This document shows positions 1 to 10,226 of a stretch of 64,000 bases of DNA, one piece after another. Positions within the stretch are counted from its first letter, which is position 1. Each line of letters starts with the position of its first letter. The DNA is from Mycteria americana (Eukaryota > Chordata > Aves > Ciconiiformes > Ciconiidae). The stretch is taken from assembly GCF_035582795.1 (NCBI RefSeq), contig NC_134390.1:2309560-2373559 (forward strand), given 5' to 3'. The notes beneath the pieces were generated by a model that saw only the letters and a program-made list of their open reading frames with translations, searched no databases and had not been told where the DNA came from. The translations under genes and the position numbers were made by a program.

Positions 1-830
1 CCGCTCGCGCTGCAACTCAAGGTTTCAGCAGCGGCCCCTAACCAGCTCCTGCCTCCTGACTTCCCTTTTTTTTTTAAATCATAAACTGCTCTTCGTCCCC
101 AGCGCTCGGGGAGGGGGACGAGGGTCCCTCAAGCAAAGGTGAAGCAGGAAAAGCAAGACCGGCACAGCCAGAAGCGCGGGGGGCCGGGTGATGGCACCGG
201 CGTCCCGCCTGGGCAGCGCCGTGTGGCGAGGAGGAGGAGGAGGAGCGCAGCTGACGTACGCAGCTATATTAATACACAGGGGACGCAGGCGGTAATAAAT
301 AGATCTGTACGAGCAAAAAGGAACAAGCTGCTTAAAAAAAAAAATACGCAAACCGTGCTGGCAGAGGCGGCCCGGCCGCAGCTCCTCGGGGCGAGGCACA
401 GCCGGGGGCTCGCGTGAGCCCCTCCAGCGGCCGCCGGCAGCTCTGGCCCCGGGGGCAAGCTCCCCCGCCCAGCACCAGCGCGGAGGGGAAGGGACCCCAC
501 GACGCCAGGGCCGGACGCAGCTCCCTTCCCTCCGGAGCGGCTCCGGCAGCCGCGTCCCCACGAGCTGCAGCGGCGTCACCTGAACGTTTACAATAACCCT
601 GAAGAGATCCGGCGGCCGGTCTGTCCGTCCATCCGTCCGTCCGTCCATCCCGGCCCCCACCTGCCTGCCCGGCCCCGCCGGCTGCCCCGCCGGGCTCTTT
701 GGTACGGCTGGCTGCAACGCGCAGCTCCTCCTGCTCGCGTTGGCCAGGGCAGCCCACAAACTCCTTGGTTACTTTTAAATATAGAGATTACTCTTTTTTT
801 TTTTTAAAAAAAAAAGAAAAATAGATTTTT
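1..830. other. No recognised gene; possible 3' end of an upstream gene
   Basis: I see no conserved protein in either strand of this stretch. It is mixed GC-rich and A/T-homopolymer sequence. An AATAAA lies on the plus strand at 294-299, followed by A-rich sequence, so it could hold the 3'UTR of a plus-strand gene that converges on DNAJC14. In human the convergent neighbour is ORMDL2, but nothing here identifies that gene. The long apparent reading frames over 79-759 on the minus strand look like chance openings in GC-rich DNA. Confidence 0.4.
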
Positions 831-836
831 TTTATT
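831..836 (-). terminator. DNAJC14 polyadenylation signal
   Basis: Minus-strand AATAAA (plus TTTATT) lies 58 nt beyond the DNAJC14 stop codon and is followed by A/T-rich sequence. This gives a very short 3'UTR. Confidence 0.75.
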
Positions 837-893
837 GGAAAGAGCCCTTTTCGTGCCCGGCAGAGCACCGTCTGCCCGGCCCCGCGGTGCCGC

Positions 894-3374
894 TCAGCGC
901 TGGAACGGCCGACGCACCTTCTTCCGCCTCTTGTGCTTCGCGTCGCCCCTGGGGGCAGCGCCCTCGGCCCTCGGGGGCACCCCGGGGGAGGCTGCTGCCC
1001 CGGGGGGCGCGGGGGGCGGCGGGAAGGGCCCCCCCGGCATCGGTCCTGAGCTCCCCTGAAAGACGCGGGTGAAGAAGTCCTGCAGGTCGGCAGCCGACGC
1101 GGGGCCGCCCTTGGAGGCGCTCCTGCGGGGGAAAGCGGGTGTTCGGGGGGGCCCGGCTGAGCTCGGAGCCCCCCCCCGCCCCGGGACGGGGATCAGGCCC
1201 CTTTCCCGTCACCGCTCCCGCACCGGGACCGACCTCTGCCGCCCGCCCGGCCCGGAGCTCCTCGAGCCAAAGGAGATGTGGTAGGGGACGCGGTGGGTGT
1301 CCGGGGAGATCCCCACGCGCTGGCAGCCGGCCCACTCTGCCGAGAGACACGCGGCCGCCGGTCACGCCGCCCCGGTGAGGGGGCGACGACCGGCGGCACC
1401 CGCTCGGTGCGGGGGCTCCGGGAGGCGGCACCCACCCGTGATGTCGTAGATCTTCCCGTCCATCATGGCGAAGTAGGTGATCTTCAGCCCCAGCAGGCTG
1501 GACTCGGCCCAGAAGTCGCCCTCCTCGGCGGGGTGCAGCCCGCCGCACTCGGCGCAGTAGCGGGCGCTGAGGGGGTCCCGGTCCATCTCGAACCTCCTGC
1601 GGCGAGGGCAGGCGTTTCCGACCCCCGCGGGAGCGGCGCTGGCTCTGCTCCCCCTCCTCCCACCGCCCCCTCCCCGCTTTGGACCCCCCCCCCCACGCTG
1701 CCAGCGCGGCCTCGGGACCCACTTGTGCTTCCCCTGGCACTTGCTGCACATCATGGTGTTCATGGCCTCCTTCAGGTCGTCCTGCAGCCGGCTCAGGAAC
1801 TCGCTCATGGACCTCGTCAGCTCGCTCTCCGCCATCCGCTTGCTGCGGGGCGGGGCGGGGGGGGGAGACCGGGGTCAGACCCCGCGTTAGGGGGGGGCCG
1901 GCCCGGGGCGAGGGCAGCCCCGGTGCCCCCGAACCCTCCCCGTCCCCTCGCACGCCCACTCACATCTCGTACTCCTTCCTCCTCTCCGGGCTGCTGACGA
2001 TGTCCCAGGCCGCCCGCAGCACCTTGAATGCCGCCTCCGCCCTCGGGTGCTCGTTCTTGTCCGGGTGGACCTGGGAGGAGCGGGAAAGCCTCAGCGCCGC
2101 GTCTCGGGGTGGGGGACGCCCACCGGCCGCCCGGAGCCCCCCGCACGCACCAGCACCGCCAGCCGGCGATAGGCCTTCTTCAGCTCGGCGTCCGACGCCG
2201 TCGCCTCCACGCCCAGCACCTGGAAGGGGTTCAGCTCCTCCTCGGGCACCTCCGCCATGGCCAGCAAGCGGCTCACCTCCTCCCCGGAGCCGGCGGTGGG
2301 AGCCCCGCCGTCGGGGCCGGCCGCCACGTCCCCCGGCTCGCCTGTCCGACCCCCCCCGGGCGCCCAGGGGGGAGCTCGCCGCCTCTGCAGCCAGTCCCAG
2401 AGGTAGCGGCACGTCCGGCTCTCCCCGAGGAGCCCCCACGTCCTGCGCAGCACGGCCGCGTCCAGGAGCGCCAGGAGCCGGGCCGCCCGCCGGCTCCCGC
2501 CCAGCCGATCCACGCCGGCGGCCAGCGCGGCGGCGCCCAGACGCCAGCAGAGCCGCAAGCTGCCCAGGAGCAGCGTGAGGAGGAGGAGGAGCAGCACGCA
2601 GAGCATCCAGAGCAGACGAAGGAAGAGCCCTGCCCCGGCCCGCAGCCACCGGGCCGCCCTCAGGGAGCCGCTCCGGGCCCGCCGGCCCACCCGCCGGCCC
2701 CAGCTCCGCACGCCGGCCTGCACCGAGCCCAGGTCGCGGGCGCCGAGGCGGCAGCAGGAGCAGAGCAGCCACCCGCCGGCCTCCGCGCCCAGCCTGCGCG
2801 CCTGGGCCAGCGCCTGGGCCAGCAGCCCCCGGGCCGGCAGCCCCCGGCAGCCGGCCGGCTCCTCCGGCCCGGCCCCGTCGCCGCGGCTCCTCTTCCGCGC
2901 CGGCCGGGGCCGCTTGCCCGCGCCGGCCTCGCGCCGGCCGCCCTCCTCCTTCTCCTTGGGGGCCGAGCGATGCCTCTGACGCCTCCGCGTCCTCCGGCCC
3001 CCCTTCCCCGCGCCGTCCTCGCCGGTCCCGTCCTCCTCGCCCTCCTCCTGCCCGCGGGGCGGCGGCAGCGCCGGGGCGGCGGCGGCGGCCCGGTTGCGAC
3101 AGGCCAGGCTGCAGGACCCGTCCCGCCGCGCGGCCGCGGGGCTCGGGGGGGCGGCCGGCTCCCCCCGGCAGCGGCAGGAGCAGCCGGGGCTGGGGAAGGG
3201 CAGGTCCTGGTCGTCGTCGTCCTCCGGGCCGGCGGCCGGCTGCCGGCCGCAGCTCCCGTTCCAGGCAGCGCTGTCCCCCGCGGGGCCCCCGCCATCCTCG
3301 GGGGGGTGCCGGCTCCAGCCGGGGCCGTCGCCTCCTTCGGCCGCGGCCGCTTCCCGCCGCCGGAGCTGCTCCAT
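894..3374 (-). CDS. DNAJC14: DnaJ homolog subfamily C member 14
   Basis: DNAJC14 (HDJ3/Jiv) is an ER-membrane J-domain co-chaperone for Hsc70, implicated in membrane-receptor export and flavivirus replication. Coding exons on the minus strand are 3374-2151, 2070-1964, 1842-1723, 1596-1436, 1336-1234 and 1122-894. All have GT-AG junctions and matching phases, giving 647 aa against about 702 in human. The N-terminal third is Arg/Gly/Pro-rich and poorly conserved. Hydrophobic helices lie at about residues 250-290. The J domain starts near residue 381 with [14 protein letters not shown], and the catalytic HPD is residues 410-412, across the first coding splice junction. The C-terminal Jiv region has CxxC pairs ([14 protein letters not shown]) and ends in basic [11 protein letters not shown], matching the family. 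At one junction the expected Met is Ile (EYEI-KRM). The start ATG at 3374 is preceded by a 4-codon upstream ORF. Confidence 0.96.
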
Positions 3375-3403
3375 CCCGGCGGCCCCGCTGGCCCCGGCCG
3401 GGC

Positions 3404-3418
3404 CTAGGTGACGGCCAT
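3404..3418 (-). promoter_or_regulatory. Short upstream ORF in the DNAJC14 leader
   Basis: The second exon starts at 3428 after a CAG acceptor. Its first ATG, in the strong context GGCGCCATGG, opens a four-codon frame (MAVT-stop) that closes 29 nt before the DNAJC14 start codon. Such minimal upstream ORFs often dampen or regulate main-ORF initiation. That role is inferred here. Confidence 0.6.
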
Positions 3419-3672
3419 GGCGCCGGGCCTGCGAACGAGAGCGGGGTCAGCGCAGCCCCCGCCCGGCCCCGGGGACGCCCCCGGCCCGGCTCCGGGTGCC
3501 CGGGGGACGCCCGCCCGCCCCCCCCGGGAGGCTCTGAACCGATCGCGGGGGGCTTCACCCCAACGGCGCGGCTCCGCCGCCGCTCGGGGTCCCGGTGCGG
3601 CCCCCCCCGCCCTCCGCGGGGCCGGCGGGGAGCCCGGGGGGGGCCGGGACCGGGGGGGGGCCGGGGACTCAC

Positions 3673-3800
3673 CGCGCCGGTGCCGGTGCCGGTGCCGGCG
3701 GGGGGGGGGTCGCCGCCGCCTCCCGCCCCCCCCCGGGTCCCTCACCCGCCTCACTTCCGCCTTCCGCCCGCCCGCCGCCGCCGCCACCTCCCACTTCCGG
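3673..3800 (-). promoter_or_regulatory. DNAJC14 noncoding exon 1 and core promoter
   Basis: A GTGAGT donor on the minus strand ends a noncoding exon at 3673. Upstream are ETS-type sites (ACTTCCGG at 3793-3800, plus a nearby CTTCCG run), GC boxes and no TATA box, typical of a CpG-island housekeeping promoter. The transcription start is inferred to lie near 3780-3800. Confidence 0.55.
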
Positions 3801-4441
3801 GGGCGGGGCCTGGCGCGGGGGCGGGCGTCATTCCTGCGCCCCGCCCCTTAAAGGGGCAGCGCCCCCTCGCCGCGAAACCCTCGGCCGCCCCGGCCGGGAC
3901 CCGCGCGTCCTGCGCTGACCCCGTCACGCGCCCGCGCACGAGGCGGCTCCGTCCCGGCCGGGGGGGATGGGACCGGGGGGACCGCGGCGACACCCACGCG
4001 GGACCCCGCCCCACGCCGCGCCCCTGCCGGCCCCACACGAGCGGCCCTGCCCCACGGGACGGCAGCAGTGGGGCCGCGGTGCCTGCCCCGCAGCGCGTCC
4101 CGGCCCCGCGCGGGTCCGCCGCCGGCCCCACGGGAGGGCTCCCGCCCCGCAGCCCCCCCCCCCCCCCGCCCCGCTCCCGCCCCCGCCCCACGCCGGGACC
4201 CGGTCCCGCGGCCCACCCGCCGCCGCAGCCCTCGCCCCGCGCCGCGTCCCCGCCCGCCCCCACGGCCCCGGCCCCGGCCCCGCGCGGGACCCCCCGGCGG
4301 CCGCTCCCCGCCCCACGCCGGCCCCGGCCCCGCTCCCGGTCCCGCCCCGCACCGCCCCCGGCCCCGGCCCCGCTCCCGGCGGAGTCTCGGCTCCGTGGCC
4401 GGGCCCGGCCCCACCGCGACCGCGGGACCGGCAGCGAGCGG
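3801..4441 (+). promoter_or_regulatory. Shared CpG-island promoter and TMEM198B noncoding exon 1
   Basis: About 600 bp of extremely CG-rich sequence separates the divergent genes DNAJC14 (minus) and TMEM198B (plus). It contains GC boxes and the 18-nt word TTAAAGGGGCAGCGCCCC at 3848-3865, which recurs upstream of PYM1. A plus-strand GTGAGT donor after GCGAGCGG gives a noncoding first exon ending at 4441. Its start is not visible. The middle (about 4140-4400) is a C-rich low-complexity tract. Confidence 0.5.
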
Positions 4442-4920
4442 GTGAGTCCCGGGACGGGGCGGCGGCGGCGGGGCCCGAGCGGACCCCGCGCCCGGCCCCC
4501 TCCGGCCCCGGCCCCCCGCGCTCCCCGCGCTCCCCGCGCTCCCAGTGCTCCCAGTGCGGCAGCGCCGGGCAGCGCCGCCCCCCGCCCCGTCCCCTCAGCA
4601 GCTCCAGTGCCCCCAGCTCGCTTTCCCCAGTAGCCCCCCGTTCCCCTCCCAGTGCCCCCGCTCGCTGTCCCCAGTAGCTCCCAGTTCCCCCTCCCAGTGC
4701 CCCCAGCACCTCCCGCCCTCCCCACCCCGGCAGCTCCCCCCACTTTCCCGTTCCCCCCAGATGTGCCCCCCACCTCCCGCCGCCGCTGCCAGATGTGGGT
4801 GTGGGGAGGGGGGTGCTCACCCACCGCCCGCAGAGCCCGGGGGGGGGGGGGGGCGGCTGCGTGCCGGGGGGCTCTGCGGGGGCTCAGCACCCCCCGCCCC
4901 CAGCCCCCAGCCCCCGGGCG

Positions 4921-6674
4921 ATGGAGCCCGGCGCCCCCCCCGCGCCCCCCTGCGCCCTGGAGCCCCGGCCCCCCTACGAGCCCGGCCCCGCCGCCCTCTG
5001 CGCCCTCGGTGCCCTCTTCGGCGTCGTCTGCGGCTGCTTCGGTGAGTGCCGGCACGGTGGGGGGCCCGGTGGGGGGCCCGGGTGGGGGGCACGGCCAGGG
5101 AACGTGGCCGGGGGCATTGACGGGGGGCAGAGCTGGGGGGCACGGCGGGGACAAGGAGAGGGACGCTGCGGGGGGCACGGCGGGGGGCCGGGGCACGGCC
5201 AGAAGGGATGGCACAGGGGACGCCGCCGTGGGGCACAGCCGTGGGGCACAGCCGGGGGGCACAGCCGGGGCAGCTCCTGGTGACAGCCCCACGCCCGCGC
5301 CAGGGTACCGCTGCTTCAAGGCCGTCATGTTCCTCTCGGGGCTGCTCTTCGGCTCCATCGTCATCTTCCTCCTGTGCTACAAGGAGCGGGTGCTGGAGAC
5401 GCAGCTGAGCCTGGAGGCCAGCGCGGGCATCGCCCTGGGCATCGGGCTGCTCTGCGGGCTGGTCACCATGCTGCTGCGCAGCGTCGGGCTCTTCACCACC
5501 GGGCTGCTGCTGGGGCTACTGCTGGCCACGGCCGCGCTGGTGGCGGCGGCACCGGTGCTGCCGCCGCCGAGCCCCTGGGTGCCGGCGGGCAGCCTGCTGG
5601 GGCTGGCGCTGCTCTGCGCCCTCCTGGCGCTGCAGTGGCCGAAGGCGTTGACCGTCCTCTCCACCGCCGTCTTCGGTGCCGCCGTCGTCGTCGTCTGCGC
5701 CGACTACTTCGTGGAGGCGCTGGCGCTGGTGCTCTACGTCTACGACCGGCTGCGGCTGGCGCCAGCAGGGCCGCTGTGCTGGCACAGCTGGGTGGTGCTG
5801 GGTGCCTGGCCGGCGCTCAGCCTCCTCGCCGTCCTGCTCCAGTGGAAGCTGACGGCTGACGGCTTCTCCCACACCGACGGTGAGCGGGTGCGGTGGGAGG
5901 CGGCGGGAGCACCCCGGGGGGCGGTGGGGAGGGCGTCCCGGCGCGTGGGTGAGCGCGAAGGACGCGGGATGGTGGGGGCGAGGGCGGGGATGGGATGGGG
6001 ATGGGGCAGGGACGACGGCAAGGATGGGACGAGGAAAGAGATGGGGACGGGGATGAGGATGGCGATGGCGGGGGGGTGGGGATTGCAGTGGGGATGAGGA
6101 CGGTGGGGATGAGGATGGGGACGGGGACGGGGCGGGGAAGGAGACGGGGACGGGACGGCTACAGGGCAGGGATGGAGAAGGTGGCGATGGGGACGGTGAC
6201 GGGCACGGCCGCGGGGACGGGGGCGGAGATGGCCGTGGCGATGGCGAGGGGGACGCCGAAGGCGACGGGGACGGAGGTGTCACCGGGGATGGGGACGCGG
6301 GGCAGGGCTCAGCCCCCGCTCCCCGCAGTCGTCCTCAGCCGGCGGCAGAAGCGGCTGCAGCTGCTGCGCATCCGGCAGAAGGAGGCCAAGCGCCGGCAGA
6401 GCCTGGCCCCCCCCGAGGGCACCTACCGCCGCAAGCCGCCCCCCGTCAAGCGCTACGCGGGCGACGTGCTGGCCCCGGTGAGTCCGCGCCCCGGCGGGGC
6501 CGTGCCCGCGGCCGCGGGGCCGCGCTGACCCCCGTGTCCCCCCAGAGCTACATCCGGAGCCTGCGGGATCGGCAGCTGGAGAGCGGCGCCGTGCCGGGCC
6601 CCGCCGCCGCCCCCGATGCCGACTGCGGCTCCGCCGCGCCCCTCGCCGCCCCCCCGCCCCGCCGCCGCCCCTGA
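4921..6674 (+). CDS. TMEM198B: Transmembrane protein 198B
   Basis: TMEM198-family multi-pass membrane protein. The paralogue TMEM198 promotes LRP6 phosphorylation in Wnt signalling, and the role of the B copy is not established. Exons 4921-5041, 5304-5879, 6329-6477 and 6546-6674 join in phase to give 324 aa. The family core is plain: [18 protein letters not shown], then [15 protein letters not shown] and a series of hydrophobic helices (about seven) through the 576-nt second coding exon. A cytosolic basic tail follows ([19 protein letters not shown], then a [19 protein letters not shown]-type block). The start ATG at 4921 is the first in the exon after CAG acceptors at 4903 and 4910. The human reference copy is listed as a pseudogene, but here the ORF is whole. 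The intron at 5880-6328 is a degenerate GATGGGGAC-type repeat. Confidence 0.93.
5960..6300 (+). repeat. G-rich degenerate simple repeat in TMEM198B intron
   Basis: Imperfect repeats of GATGGGGAC/GATGAGGAC fill most of the third TMEM198B intron. The strand bias (G-rich on the sense strand) makes G-quadruplexes likely in the pre-mRNA. Confidence 0.7.
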
Positions 6675-7081
6675 GCGCCCGCGCCCCACCGATGTGCCTT
6701 GGGGGGCCCCCGGGCCCCCCCGCTCCCACTGTGCCTGCCCCTTTAAATAGGCAAATTAGGTGCCTTGTGCCCCGCCCCCCGGGGGTGTGGCCTGGGGGAG
6801 GCGGGGCTTCAGGGCACGTGGGGGCTGGGGGGTCCCCTGGTGGTGGGGCAAACCCGGTGCCCCCCCGCTGCTGCCTGCCCCACCGCCGCCAGCCCCATAA
6901 CCTGCCCCACAGCTGCCAGCCCCATAACCTGCTCCGCTGCAGCCTGCCCCCTAACCTGCCCCCATGCCCCCTGCAGCCCCCGCCCCTCGCCAGCCCCATG
7001 GAGGGGAGAGCCTGGGGGGCAGCCCCACCTCCGCACCCCAGCTCCTGCCCAGCTCCCAGCCCCGGAGGAGACCCCCTGAAA

Positions 7082-7087
7082 AATAAA
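7082..7087 (+). terminator. TMEM198B polyadenylation signal
   Basis: AATAAA about 410 nt after the TMEM198B stop codon, followed by a T-rich element (TTTTATTTTTG). The 3' end is inferred near 7105. Confidence 0.8.
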
Positions 7088-7109
7088 GCCCCACTTTTAT
7101 TTTTGTAGG

Positions 7110-8060
7110 ACCTACCCAAACTCTGCACACGCACTGGGGGCCCGGCCCAGCTCCCCCCTCCACTGCGGGGGTCCCGAAAGCCTTAACCCCACCGCGGGGG
7201 GGGGGGGGGGGGGTCTGACCCCACCGCGGGGCTCCCCAGCCCCCAGCCCTGTCCCGAGCCCCCCGAAGGACCACGGTGGCCCCCACCCTGGGAAGGGCCC
7301 CCCCGCCCGTGCAGGGCTTGTACCGGGGCTGCCGCATTAAAGCGCGTCACGGGGGGCCCAGCGTGAGCCCCCCCGGTTCCATCAGACCTCGCCACCTGCG
7401 GCCGGAGGCGAGGGGGGCGCGGGCGGTGGTGGGGACCCCCCAGATCCCCGCCTCGGAAGAGGGGGGTCCTGCTACCGCGGGGCGCTGGGGGCCATGGCGG
7501 CCGCAGTGGGGGCCGGGGAGGGTGACACCGGGGGGCGGGAGGGGCCGCGTCGGTGCCGGGGTCCCCGCCGGGCCAAGCCTCCCTGTGTCTGATGCCACTC
7601 GGCCCCGGCCGGGTGCGCCCTGCCCTCCTCCGGCAGCTCCGCAGGCACCAGCACCCCCCGGCCCCCCCCCGCCCCCCCTTATCCTCCCACCCCCGGCGCG
7701 CGCTCCCGCGTCCTCGGGTCGAGGGGATCGTCCACGCCGCAGCGCGGCCGCGTCCAGGCACCCGGCGGCCCCGAGGCCCCCGGAAAGCCCTGGGGAGGGA
7801 CGCCCCCCATCGGCACCCCCGGGGGGAGCCACCGGCCGGGGGGGCGCGGCTCGGGACGCCCCGACACTCGGACCACCGGGTGCCCGCACCTCGTGGCCTC
7901 GGCGATCTCGGCCGCGCCAAAGTCGCCCGGCCGGCGGCTCCGTTTGGGGGGGACCCCCCGCCCGGGGGCTCAGCGGCTGCTGGGGCGGGCAGCGCCGGGC
8001 TCTGCCGTCACCACGACCTCCCCGCGCAGGGAAAGGCGGAACCGAGGTCCCGGCGCCGGG
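7110..8060. other. Convergent intergenic spacer, no gene seen
   Basis: GC-rich sequence between the 3' ends of TMEM198B and PYM1. I find no conserved protein, and frames on both strands are open only by base composition. In mammals MMP19 lies between these flanking genes, and there is no trace of a matrix metalloprotease here. A G run of about 20 nt lies near 7196-7215. Confidence 0.6.
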
Positions 8061-8073
8061 TCACTACTGCAAT

Positions 8074-8079
8074 TTTATT
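8074..8079 (-). terminator. PYM1 polyadenylation signal
   Basis: Minus-strand AATAAA (overlapping AATAATAAAA) lies about 365 nt after the PYM1 stop codon. The 3'UTR between them has no other conserved feature that I recognise. Confidence 0.7.
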
Positions 8080-8440
8080 ATTGCATGATCTTTAAAAATA
8101 AAGGAAGAGGGAGGCCGCAACACAGAACACGAGGGGCCGGGGAAGATCGGGCGGGGGGGCCGCTGCCCCGCCCTGGACGCAGCACGGCTCTGCCCGGCCC
8201 CCCCTCCCCCCCAAATAAAATTAAAAAAAGGAGAGAGGTATTTGAGAGTCGCCGGGTTTCTAACACCGATAGCTGGGAACAACTGTTCTGGAAAAAAAAA
8301 AACCGACAGCACCCGCCCAAACCGAATCCCCGGGGCCGGGGGGGCCGGGCGCTCAGTCCGGGCAGCCTGCGCGCTGGGGACGCCGCCCGCGCCCCCCCCC
8401 CCCCGAGTCCCCGCGCCCCCCGAATCCCCCCGCCCGCCCC

Positions 8441-10098
8441 TTACAAGTCCAGCTCCAGGTCCCGCAGTTCCTCCTCCAAGGCTTTCCTCCGCCCCAGCTT
8501 CTCCAGCTGCTCTTTCGTCGGCTGCTTTATCTCCCCCGAGTCGAGCCGCTGCTGCAGCTCCTCCACCTGCCGCAGCTTCTTCTTCAGGTTCTTGATCTTC
8601 TTGCTCTTCTCGGAGGCGGGGGCTTCCCCCTCGGCGGGGGCCCTGGTGCCACAGGCCGGCTGCGGCACGGCCGCCCCACTGTCCCCCGGCGGCCCCTCGT
8701 CCCCGCCGCCGCCGCCCCCCGACAGAGAGGCCTTCTCCAGCGCCTGGATCAGTTCGTCCGTCTCCCGCTCCCCCTTCTCCTGCTGCTGCTTCCTCTTCTC
8801 CTTGCGTTTCAAGTTCCTTTTCGCCGCCTTGGACAGTCCCGTCTCGCCGCTCTCCGCCTTGCCGGGCTGCTTGCCGGGCTGCGCGGCGGCCTCCAGGCTC
8901 AGCCCCGGGGGCAGCTCGGGTTTGCTTTTGAAAAACTTCACATATTTATTCTCGTACCTGCACAGAACGAGAGCGCGTGAAGGCGCCTCTCCCCCGCCAT
9001 CCCTCCGCAGGGCCCCAGCGCGGTGCCAAAAACCCCATCACCGAACCCCAGGAACGCTCGGTGCCTCCGGCAAAACCTCCGACGCGGAGCAGCCCCCGGG
9101 GCCGGCTCTGCCCCGGGGCCGGGGGGACCTGCGGGCTCTGCCCCCTCCGCCAGGCAGCGGGCGAGCAGCCGCCCTCGGAGCGGGTCACCCACCGCTGCCG
9201 AGCTCCGCGCCCCGGCGGACGTCTCCGCTCGGGGTCCTCCTCGCGTCCGCGGGACAGCCCGGACCCGCGCGGCCGCCCCGCGGAGGACGGGGGCGGGAGT
9301 GGATACGTACCGGCAGGATACGGCTTATGGGGTAAGGGTGAGGGGGTCGGAATTGCTCGGGCACCTGGAAAGAGACTGAGACCTCAAGACGCAACCCGGC
9401 ACGCGCAGCCCCGGGAGTCGCGGGGACGGGACGGGACGCTGCGGCGGCTCCGCTCCCCTCACGCGCGCGGCAGACCCCGGCTCCGGAGGGGGAGCCGGGA
9501 GCCCCCCCCCCCCCCGCCCAGGGGACACCCCCTTGCCCCCGGCCGCCGGCCCCACTTACACCGGCACCTCCTCCTGGGGCACGTATCCCTCCTTCACCCG
9601 CCGCTGCTTCCGCCAGGTGCCGTCGGGACGCTGCGTGGAGGCGATGTACTTCCCTGCGAGGCCAAGGCGCCGTCGGCTGGCGGCCCCGGGACGCCCCACG
9701 CACCCCACGGGGGGCCCGGGACACCCCACAGGGCCCCCCCCCCCGCCCCGGCCCGGGACTGGGGTGGGGACAGCGGGACAGCACGGACACCAGGGCGGGG
9801 GGACGAGGCGGGCCCAGCCCCACAGGGAGAGGGGAGCCCCCCCGCAGGGGGCAGGGGACGGGCCCTGCCCCACGGAGACGGGGCACGGGAGAGGCCCCAC
9901 GGGCACCGGGGAGAGAGCCGGCCCCACGGGCACCGGGGGGCGCAGCCCCACACGGACCGGGGCTGGGCCCCGCCCTACAGATCCGGGGCGGACACCAGCC
10001 CCACGGGGGCCGGGCCCAGCCCCACGGGAGCCGCCCGCCCCACGGCGCCGGGCCGGGCCGCACTCACCGGTCTCGTCAGTCACATAGGGAGTCGCCAT
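8441..10098 (-). CDS. PYM1: Partner of Y14 and Mago (PYM homolog 1)
   Basis: PYM1 (WIBG) disassembles exon-junction complexes in the cytoplasm by binding the MAGOH-Y14 dimer and the 40S subunit, recycling them after translation. Exons on the minus strand are 10098-10068, 9653-9560 and 8957-8441, in phase, giving 213 aa (human 204). The N-terminal Mago-Y14 binding motif is almost unchanged: [19 protein letters not shown], followed by [20 protein letters not shown] basic, helical ribosome-binding segment lies at about residues 85-105 ([18 protein letters not shown]). A second helix near the C-terminus carries [19 protein letters not shown], and the protein ends in an acidic [11 protein letters not shown] tail. 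The start gives [11 protein letters not shown], the known alternative PYM1 N-terminus. Confidence 0.97.
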
Positions 10099-10226
10099 CT
10101 TGCGAGCGCGACACACTTCCGGCCTCCCGGCCCCGCCCCGGAAGTGGCGGCGGCAGCGGCCGGGCGTGGCTGCAGAGGGGCGAGGCGGGGCGGGCGGCCA
10201 TTTTGTTTTTAAAGGGGCAGCGCCCC
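10091..10226 (-). promoter_or_regulatory. PYM1 core promoter with YY1, ETS and shared word
   Basis: The start codon sits inside a YY1-type motif on the minus strand (CGCAAGATGGCGAC, 10104-10091). Opposed ETS sites lie at 10115-10122 (ACTTCCGG) and 10138-10145 (CCGGAAGT). A second YY1-like site is GCGGCCATTTTG at 10194-10205. The 18-nt word TTAAAGGGGCAGCGCCCC is at 10209-10226. This is a TATA-less CpG-island promoter with a very short leader. Confidence 0.6.

Noticed and set aside
1722-1842. Ile in place of Met at the DNAJC14 exon junction (EYEI-KRM) as a splice error
   Set aside because: The AT|C junction has consensus GT-AG signals and keeps the frame. It is a simple conservative substitution.
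2028-3407. 459-codon plus-strand frame opposite DNAJC14
   Set aside because: Pro/Gly/Ala/Arg-rich composition shadow of the DNAJC14 exon. No domain recognised.
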